From Diogma glabrata (taxonomy: Eukaryota > Arthropoda > Insecta > Diptera > Cylindrotomidae), in the NCBI GenBank assembly GCA_963693315.1, contig OY856188.1, forward strand, positions 246,094,938 through 246,158,937: DNA of 64,000 bases, given 5' to 3'. A program made the position numbers and the translations under genes. This document shows, piece by piece, positions 56,632-64,000 of the stretch. The notes under the pieces are model-generated. The model was not told where the DNA came from. It searched no databases and saw only the letters and a program-made list of their open reading frames with translations. The stretch's first letter is position 1; each line of letters begins with the position of its first letter.

Positions 56632-57080
56632 TTATTGTGAGGTTGATGTTGTTCTGATATGGGAGCGAGTTTGGAAGGATTTGATGATGGGAAGGTATTT
56701 GGAATTGAGGTAAGTGAGATCAGCCATCAAATTGATGGAGTTAGGCTTTAGCAGGGCTATGTAACATGATTCTAAAAACGTGCGGTGGTGAAAATGGGAT
56801 TGTGAGGATAGGATCTTAGGATGATTGAAGTCAAAGGAGTGTCCGGTGGTTTTGAAGTGCTCAATTAAGGCGTTGTTAGAATCGTCAGGACGTTTAAAAA
56901 CAGAAATATGTTTTTGAATCCTAGTTTTTAATTGCTGTTTTGTTTGACCAACGTAAACAGCATCACAATCAGCACAATTTAGCAAATATATGACATTCGA
57001 ACAAGCCATAGTAGAGGTTTGATCTTTGACTTTAGAAAAAACAAGAGTTTTGAGGGAAGTAGGGTAGGAAAAGTTTGTTT
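56632..57080 (-). pseudogene. Penelope-like GIY-YIG endonuclease C-terminus
   Basis: Open from about 57080 (no start; KTLVFSKVKDQTS precedes MACSNVIYLLNC at 57009) to 56632. The motif order fits the PLE GIY-YIG domain: IYLLNCADC with a Cys pair, YVGQT (the YIG part), KTRIQKH with the catalytic Arg and His, and ALIEHFKTTGHSF. LESCYIALLK carries the Glu expected to bind metal. The end is Ser/Thr/Arg-rich. The frame is intact, which suggests a fairly recent but truncated copy. In complete elements this domain nicks DNA for target-primed reverse transcription. Confidence 0.88.
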
Positions 57081-57090
57081 CGTTTGTTTA

Positions 57091-58140
57091 AAAAGAAAAA
57101 AAATTGAAACGTAATTACACCATCTTTAATTGTTTTTTTTATTACCAATAACCATGCCGATAAGCTATTTTTTTCTTAACAATCTTTTTGATATAACATT
57201 CGAACCGATCGAATAGCAAAAGTTTAATAATGTAATTTTTTTTTTTTGTTAATTTTGATTCAATTTTCTATAACTATATATTTTTTTTTAACTTCAACAA
57301 ACTAAAGAACGACTAAAGAATAATAATATTATTAACATTTTGGTAATATTTTTTTTGTTTTAAATTATAATTAAACAAATTTTATTTTGGTTTTATAAAA
57401 TTTTTTATAATATGAATAATCACACAATTGATTCCACTAGAAATAAATGTTATTATAAATAGAACAAAAGACTCCCGATAATAATTTAATTTTTTTTAAT
57501 TTCATTTTTAAATCTCGACTTCTAATTAATTTATATTTTTGTTTTAATTATCAATCACGAACTGAGGAATATTTGGCAAAATTCAGCTATATATATTATT
57601 TAAAATTAGCCTAAACGAGTGAGAAGGAAGTTGATTGCACAGCATCCTTTCGTTTTGCAGCTTTCGTTATTAATAATACAATAATAGAAACAAACGGTTA
57701 GGAGATTGGTTCAATCAAATATCTATTGTTTCCAGCTAAATGAAAGATAAAATAAAAAATTACCCTCTAATGGGGGAATTACCCTCTAATTAGATACAAT
57801 CATACCATCATTCAACATGTTGTAAATTTAAAATCATACATTGAAAGAATTTTAAAGTGAATATATAGAGTTTTCAGGTTTTCATATAGAACGAAAAGAG
57901 GTCATACAAACCATCTCCTTTGTTTCATTTTCATATTAAAACAAAAGAAACAATAATAATAAAAAAACTATAAATATCTATGTAGCGAGGATGTGAGTAC
58001 AAAACAGTAATAAATTTATGAAATCATATGTTTGATGGGGCGATCAAAAAGTTCTTTGTATTGTTATTATACAAATGAAAAATTATGTTAGTGAGAAACA
58101 TGCAACGTTGTAGTATCAAGGATGGAAAATGGAAAGGTGT
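57091..58140. other. AT-rich DNA, no gene
   Basis: No recognised frame. A short tandem duplication TTACCCTCTAATGGGGGAAT then ACCCTCTAATTAG occurs near 57760-57795. Confidence 0.6.
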
Positions 58141-58559
58141 TTTACGCTGGAGTTATTCTTTACTGTTAGTCAAGTCTTTGCTCTTAACTGTCAAGCCCTA
58201 ACTCCTCGTTAACATATTTATACAGAACCTAAATTGTTCTGTATTTGATTGTAGACTTTTTCAAAACGCTATATGTTGGACATCACACAATTTGTGGGCA
58301 TAACACGAACATCTAGTCATATTCTGACATGTAGACTGCTGAGTCCTTTATCCTAGACCTTTTTGAAAAAATGCCAATTACCTTGACTGGCCTGCTTTGC
58401 AAAAATCTTCTATCCTTAGATAGTTTGATTTTACTATGCCGCTTCGGATTCCTGAGAGATCAAAACCTTTTCCCACAGTGAGGGACTATTTCATCCTTTT
58501 CTAGACAAAAACCGGCATGCTGGACCATTTTTTCCTCGAAACCGTACCATGTGTTTACT

Positions 58560-59070
58560 CCAATGATCGTGACCTGTTAGCAGGGCCATCATTAGCTTGT
58601 AGTCTAACCGAGTCAGATTTAACAGAAATTCGGTTGTTTGCCGGGTCAACTCTGGAATGAACACCTTGGAGGTTTAGAACCTATGAGCCTCCCTGCGAAG
58701 CCATTTGCTTACCTCATTAGTTTTTTCGTTCCTGAGATACCTACTTTGCCCTGGTGTCCATAGAAGTAACATTTTGTTCTTTAGTCCAAGAAAATTAAGG
58801 ACAACTAGAACATTCTTGCATTATTTTTGATTTATTAGTGCCTTTTTTGAGATTTTTAGAGTAACCTGGCTACCAGTAAAGATATTAATTACCTTTTTAG
58901 ACCACTTAAGCTCTATCGCTCGCTTAAGTGCTGTTTGTATGGCAAATGCTTCAGTCTAAAAGAGTGTGGAATATTTGTCATGTGGAAATGGCAGCCCAAG
59001 ATTTTTATTTCTGAAGTCGAGTGCAGCTTATGCATCATTACCAGTGAGATCCATCTGTGTATATGTTAAA
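58560..59070 (-). pseudogene. LINE RNase H domain remnant
   Basis: NIYTDGS (near 59065-59045) keeps the first catalytic Asp. TEAFAIQTAL (near 58955-58925) keeps the catalytic Glu. INIFTGSQ (near 58890-58870) has Gly where the third acidic residue (FTDSQ) is expected. LWTPGQS and RNEKTNEVSK (near 58755-58700) match the WVPGHS and GNExAD region. The following stretch to about 58400 has Cys/His and matches the C-terminal tail of such ORFs loosely. Two stops follow directly after TDGS. Confidence 0.78.
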
Positions 59071-59379
59071 CGAGTTAGCTGCACTGCCCAATAGCAAATC
59101 AACCACAGCCTGGTCCTCTTTCATTAGAATTACAACTCTGTACTGCTTTCGAAAAGCAGTTAGAGGTACTGTGTCATATGTCCGCATGAACAAATCTATC
59201 AGGTGTTCTTCCCAGATCCTTTTATATCGTTTGATGATTTTCTCTACGACCCCTTGTAGTAACCAGGAGTTTAACCTTTTTTGTAGCCTTTAGAGCCTCC
59301 ATTCTTACAAATATATGCAAAGGAGGAAGCCCTAATAAAACCTGGAAAATCTCTGTAGGTTTGTCCTAAGGCACTTGTG

Positions 59380-60560
59380 TTACATAAGTAAGCAAGCCAA
59401 GCGAGCCATAGGAGCCATGTAAGTGATCTGTAACTGACAATAAGCTCTAACCACTACTTTATAAAACCAATATACCGTTTTTGGAGTCTGCTCCCCATTT
59501 GCCCCAAAAGCCTTCCTACGCTTCCACAGGACTCGAGTTTCTCTGGCACATTTGGTCTCAACATCAACAGTTAAATTGAGCCGCTTGTTGAGAGCAACAT
59601 CAAGATACTTCACACTTTCTTGGAATGTTAATGTGTTATTACTGATTAAAGGAAGAGTTAGGTGTTTTAGTTTTCACCTGTTAGTAAACGCAACGAGCTG
59701 TGTCTTAAAAGCATTGATCAAGGGACTTTTTTTCCGAAACCAACTATTGGTAAAATCTAGGGCGTTCTGCATTTTTCTGCAGAGATACCCTTTATTGTCT
59801 CCTTTCTAAAGAATACTTATATCATCGACATCGCCGTATGTGTTTAGCCCTTTACCATTTATTTCAATTAGGAGCTGGCTTACCATCATATTTCAAAGCA
59901 AGGATGATTAAACGTCCTCTTTAGGGACATCAACGCTTCACAACGACCTAGATTGTGGTGTTGTCCTACGTATGAATAAACAGACATCAATCTTCCAGCG
60001 CCCATTGTATTCATCTTTGGAGTGTTTTGTTCACGCCATATCTTTTCGCTTTGTTAAGGAGTGACTTAAAAAAACTTTGTCGAAAACCTATTTGTCAAGA
60101 AATGCACCAAGAGTGATAGTCTTTTTAGAGATAGTCTCTTCAATATCACCGACAACCCCTGAGAGGATTGTGTCCATTGATTTTTCCTGGTTAATAAACG
60201 TGTTGCATATTGCTTAACGGGATTTTCTTCAGACAGACATTTCTAATTCAACCGTTGATCAACCTCTAGAAAGACTTCAGAAAGTATGAGGAAAGGCTGA
60301 AATTTTTTGACTCGCAAAAGTTGATTTTTGCTGGTTTTGGGATAAATACGATTCTAACGTTTTTTCCAGGCCTGTGGTACATAGGCAAGAGCAATGCAAG
60401 TCACAAGATCCTCCAGAGCCTATCTCCTATTATGTCCAAACACTGTTGTATCATAATAGGCTAAATTTCGCCTGGACCTGAAAATTGGTAAGAATCAAAG
60501 GAGCTGAAACCGAAGACCGAACTTTGGGCAATACAACTTTATTTGCCGCTAGCCAATCCA
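59380..60560 (-). pseudogene. LINE reverse transcriptase remnant
   Basis: Recognisable pieces, from 60560 downwards: IMIQQCLDIIGDRLWRIL and VPQAWKK with FIPKP (about 60450-60340); EALMSLKRTFNHPC near 59930 where a PQGGVLSPLL-type block is expected; and THTAMSMI near 59830, corresponding to the YADD region with the catalytic Asp pair lost. The open frame 59613-59380 reads MKYLDVALNKRLN and CARETRVLWKRRKAFG, the typical post-RT block KYLGVxLDxxLNW of Jockey/I-type LINEs. Confidence 0.78.
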
Positions 60561-61179
60561 TTCTGTTTTTCACTATTTTTGCGGCTACTTCCTGAGGAAT
60601 CTCCTAAAATATGCAGCCAGGAAAATTTTGTTGGAGGAGTGCTGTATAAGTTTCTTACTTTGGAGAGCAGTGTAAATATCGTTGGATAATTTATTTATCC
60701 CGCATTAGTGAAGCACCGTCTATGATGGTTTCAATCGTTTCACAGTTTTTTTTCGTTCACTGTACAGAGCCCAATTTTCACTGTTCAGAGCCCAATCAGA
60801 TTCATCACGAGTTTTCAAGACTCTGTTCAAAAGTTTTTTGGACCTTTGTCCTTGCTTATTAAGGGTTTTTGTTCCGCCAGACTGACTTGTGTGCACCTTT
60901 TTGACTCATTTTGAGACACGAGCTCTCAAAGGCTCGGACCAACAGATCGCTGAGCTGGTCAATAGCCTGACAAATAGCACGGACCTCGGAACTCCTTCTA
61001 CTAATCCGTGACTCCTCTATAAAGCCGCTGAGGCACAGCCAATACGTCTGTCTTGGAATCCAGTAGAAGCAATCTTTGACTGGGATCGCCTGAACTTAGA
61101 AAATCAAAATATTTCCGTAGACACTTTTCAGCTCCTAATGTCTTCTGACTTGACGTAACGCGTCAACAAAAATGTCTTC

Positions 61180-61660
61180 TTGCCGTTACGCGTTAACAAA
61201 AGTCCTCCGGAACTTAGAATATCCAAATTAGTAGTAGTCAAGTTTTCTAAAAGCAACTAGTCTCTGCTGCTGTTATTGGTACTTCGCCAGCCTACGTGAT
61301 GTGAATTGGCGTCACAGCTGACTATGATAAAAAGGTTTTTATTTTTAGCATATTTAATTATGGCACCAACTGCTGTGATAACTCGAGACTGGTGGAATCG
61401 TACGGCAGATAGGCAGGCATAGTATCCGCATTTTTTCCGTAGCTGTTCCGTAACTGAGCATTCCTACGGTTAAATAACCAAAGGATAACTCAGTCAGAAG
61501 ATGCATATCCAGACTTTTGTGTGTTGCTATGCAGGCTCTGGTTTTGTCAAGATCCCCTTTAAACAGAATGTTCCAGCACTGCATGGAAAGACGGGCTGCT
61601 CTGTTTTTAATGATGTAGGACTCCTGAATTATTAATGTTTTTAGCAAGTGAAGTCATTAG
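61180..61660 (-). pseudogene. LINE endonuclease remnant
   Basis: The 97-codon minus frame 61647-61354 reads as the front part of an APE-type domain. Its continuation in another frame gives VSCDANSHHVGWRSTNNSSR and LLLENLTTTNLDIL (about 61325-61220), matching the CDANAHHxxWGSTxxNxRG catalytic block. Both the Asp and the Asn of the block remain, but stops and shifts destroy the frame. Confidence 0.75.
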
Positions 61661-63379
61661 ATTATGTGACCCACTGATGCTGTGTTGCAGATTGATTTAT
61701 CCAAAATTTAAGCCATCATATCCGTGATTGTCATTTATGTCTTCAAGCCCAATCCAATAAACTATACATCTACTGAACCGCACATGAAAAAAAGTTTTGC
61801 TTTCCAATTAGATATTTCTTTCGCACATGTTTATTTCTTTTCTTTCCCCCACCTTCATTGTAGATAATATACAGGAGATTGTAACGAAGATACTATACTT
61901 CGGAAATTCGAGTCACATTACTTTACCACACGCGTTGAATTTACATTAATGAAAAAACTTGTGTAGTTGTTTTCACACTAAACAAACATACTTTCCAGTA
62001 TTCCAGTCGTCACCGTCTATCGCGATGGTCTCTATATTGATTTGTCGTCAAACAGTTGTGCAATACCATCCATTCGTAATCGCGATATTTCCATATGTAA
62101 TTTATTACCATCGTTTAGTAATTAATATTTGACATATTTTCAAATTTTTTTTAAATACAATTTGGTTGCATAGATTCCTTACAATAATTGGCATAAAAGG
62201 AAATAAAATTTCCCAAGAAACTGCCTTATCGATTCGCTATTGTTTGGGAACGAGTGTACTACACTATAAACAGTAGTTGACAGCCAGCCTCTATGATTTC
62301 GACTTTTATTGAATTCTGTTCTGACACAAGACAGCTGATTTTGTTCCTGAGTTTCTTTTTTGAACGTGTAAATCAATTATGTCTTGTTGTGTCATTAATT
62401 GTTATGACGGTTGTGAATTTTAAATCCAAAAACAGAAAGATAATTTACGGAATCAAAACACATATATGGAAAAACTTCAACTTATTGATACATGCCAAGG
62501 TAATCGTTTCTTTGTTAGTTTTTTTATTTGAGGATCAGTGAAACAATAGAATCGTATCTGTGTTGCAAAATAAAATGGTTGCTAACCGTCAGTGAATCTC
62601 TTGCGAGATTCAGGTCAAATAGTTAAACTAAAGATAATTGTGTGTGTCAAAAATATTGATAAAAGAAAAATTCTGTGATACCTTATGAGGCAAAGAAAAA
62701 CTGTGATAATGTTATATAACAAAATGAATGTTATAAACTATTTAACGTTATTTTTTGTCTGTATGTATCAAATAATGGTTCCAAATTCATTTTCCGGATT
62801 TTCCGGGAATATTGGCAAATAAAAAAAATTATTGCTACAAACGTGAAAAGACTTTCAATTCACAACAGCTGGGTTTTTTTGGTTGGTTGATAAAACAAAG
62901 GATTTGGTTTATCGTGTGTTGGATGATGGAATAAAACAAAAATACCATCCGTGCATCAACCGTACTAAATTTATTATTAAACGACAATTTGACTGATGTG
63001 AGATGGTGCCGTTGAACTATTGTTATGGCGTCGCTACAGATATGGAGCCCATGTATTGATTGTTATTATATCACAATGAGAAAATGGCTTCAATATTAAT
63101 GCGGAAGGAAATTTTTTTTCGAGCTGGGAACTAGATTGGAATTGTTACCACGGCTTATAAACCACAATTGTAATCATAATCTTCAAGCCACATAGCATCA
63201 TGGTTTTCATCATCAGATATTCCTTTCCTGAAATTATTTTTTTGTTTTGGTCATCAACCACGATATATATATTCGCTGCATGTCTCTTATGGTATCCAAC
63301 CACCAGCATGAAAATCATATCAATTGAAATTATTCGGCTACGCATGGTAGCTTGACTGTATCGTATGAGGTGCGATAGT
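61661..63379. other. Intergenic DNA, no secure gene
   Basis: AT-rich. The minus frame 63145-63447 starts inside the LTR-like sequence and has no recognisable domain. The equivalent frame in copy 2 has an early stop (TGG-TGA), so it is unlikely to be coding. Confidence 0.5.
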
Positions 63380-63642
63380 GTGTTGAAGTAAGGGGTTGGA
63401 CATAGTGATCGTAGTTCTTTTGCATAAAGGGGTCGCCAGAGTCTCATTCTTTCACTTGCGTTTTTCTCAGTTCCGTATATATCATGTATTTCGCGTACGT
63501 TATGTTATTTGTGCTGAAGTAGCAGGAAACATCTCTCGATCCCTTGGCTGAAGCTAGCATGGGGCTAAATAAATCTCATCCAGGTACGCGACCTCCTATG
63601 CCACTTCGTTGATTAGGCAACGAAGAGCACGTCATCACAAGA
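63380..63642 (-). repeat. LTR-like family copy 3
   Basis: 63392-63440 repeats the block from GGGGTTGGACATAGTGATCG to GGGGTCGCCAGAGTCTC. 63430-63642 repeats the putative LTR, starting on the minus strand TGTGATGACGTG, with TTTATTTAGCCCC and the shared TGCTACTTCAGCACAAATAA. No minisatellite or CATGGGGTGAGTAA block is evident to its left. Confidence 0.6.
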
Positions 63643-63757
63643 TTTCCATCGATAGAGATTTTATCCTTAGGTAATTTTTCCCCACTCGAATCCTCCATTT
63701 GGAACTTTGCAAACCATTTTAACCACCGAACCACCCAACACAGCCGTCTCACATTGT

Positions 63758-64000
63758 CTATGACCTGGAATCGATTTTGGCCAGGTACATCTTAGAGGGA
63801 TCACCAACCTTCTTTTCTGAAAGGAATTTTCTGGAATGCAACCTGAAAATTTTTAATTCTTGCATCGATACCCCTTCAAACGTTTGCATAGTTTGTTTCA
63901 GCATATCTTGATACAAGAGCTGCTGGATCAAATTACCTTGTTCTTGGCTGATAATTCCAGTGTTTGAGTCATCAATTCTAAGGAGCCCTCGCTTGGCTTT
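63758..64000 (-). CDS. Unidentified open frame, partial at right edge
   Basis: Open for 80 codons from the right edge (position 64000) to a TAG at 63758-63760. It is hydrophilic and helix-prone, with AKRGLLRIDDSNTGIIS at the start of the visible part and MQELKIFRLHSRKFLSEKK further on. No family recognised. It ends 116 bp from the LTR-like copy 3 and has the same orientation, so it could be the end of a retroelement ORF or an unrelated gene fragment. Confidence 0.45.
   Translation of the reverse strand, partial: KAKRGLLRIDDSNTGIISQEQGNLIQQLLYQDMLKQTMQTFEGVSMQELKIFRLHSRKFLSEKKVGDPSKMYLAKIDSRS

Larger units (their letters stand above)
56105..57090 (-). mobile_element. Penelope-like element, 5'-truncated
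   Basis: The minus-strand GIY-YIG endonuclease frame is followed by about 450 bp of non-coding 3' sequence ending near 56105 in a terminal-type hairpin that includes CCGAAACGTCGGCATCC. Penelope-like elements have RT followed by GIY-YIG, and terminal repeats with GAAAC-type ribozyme cores. The RT is missing upstream of about 57090. Confidence 0.8.
58150..61660 (-). mobile_element. LINE with endonuclease, RT and RNase H, heavily decayed
   Basis: About 3.5 kb less AT-rich than its surroundings. Endonuclease, RT, thumb-like region and RNase H motifs follow in order on the minus strand, with frame changes roughly every 100-300 bp. The combination of APE endonuclease and RNase H points to the I/LOA/R1-type group, a family-level inference. 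Neither end is defined: the 5' limit is set by the last recognisable endonuclease sequence, the 3' limit by the end of the post-RNase H region. Confidence 0.8.

Noticed and set aside
63145..63447. 100-residue minus-strand frame that starts in the LTR-like sequence
   Set aside because: Copy 2 has a stop four codons after the same ATG, and no domain is visible.

Overview
The window reads as AT-rich, gene-poor arthropod chromatin, probably insect. The evidence is the mix of remnants: a mauritiana-like mariner, BEL/Pao and Ty3/gypsy elements (one followed by an env region), APE-type LINEs, a Penelope-like GIY-YIG endonuclease, and tRNA-derived repeats. No host protein-coding gene can be supported. 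Nearly every recognisable reading frame belongs to a transposable element, and most are broken. Assignments come from reading motifs by eye, without database searches. Coordinates of degraded elements are approximate.

Layout. 1-1440: minus-strand RTE-like LINE, open across the left edge. 2.6-4.4 kb: Ty3/gypsy gag and protease without RT. 7.25-8.6 kb: tandem repeat, first copy of an LTR-like family, and a 200-base assembly gap. 9.9-13.0 kb: large fold-back inverted repeat. 14.1-17.1 kb: (TA)n, then a minus-strand BEL/Pao element. 19.8-21.05 kb: complete mariner. 21.8-28.7 kb: tandemly duplicated locus with 9-bp arrays, a LINE inserted in one copy, and inverted tRNA-derived repeats. 31.5-35.0 kb: minus-strand fragments of a RING-like frame, gypsy RT, an unnamed insect family and BEL/Pao gag-protease. 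36.1-37.85 kb: second LTR-like copy. 37.9-40.2 kb: relic of the fold-back family split by a 1.7-kb insertion. 42.3-45.6 kb: retrovirus-like integrase end plus decayed env. 46.2-50.4 kb: about 4.2 kb of the heptamer TGGTATC. 56.1-57.1 kb: Penelope-like element. 58.1-61.7 kb: minus-strand LINE with RNase H. 63.4-64.0 kb: third LTR-like copy and a partial open frame.

There is no operon-like cooperation between genes. The history is one of insertion, duplication and decay. The clearest case is the 21.8-26.4 kb locus. One duplicate keeps the empty site and the other holds a LINE flanked by the matching 10-bp target duplication. The mariner is also well preserved: full length, with paired termini and the whole catalytic triad, but with a stop at codon 5.

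Most unusual are the fold-back element with unequal internal arrays, the six-frame-open heptamer satellite, the GTAAACAAT arrays that contain forkhead-type sites, and the repeated LTR-like family preceded by minisatellites.
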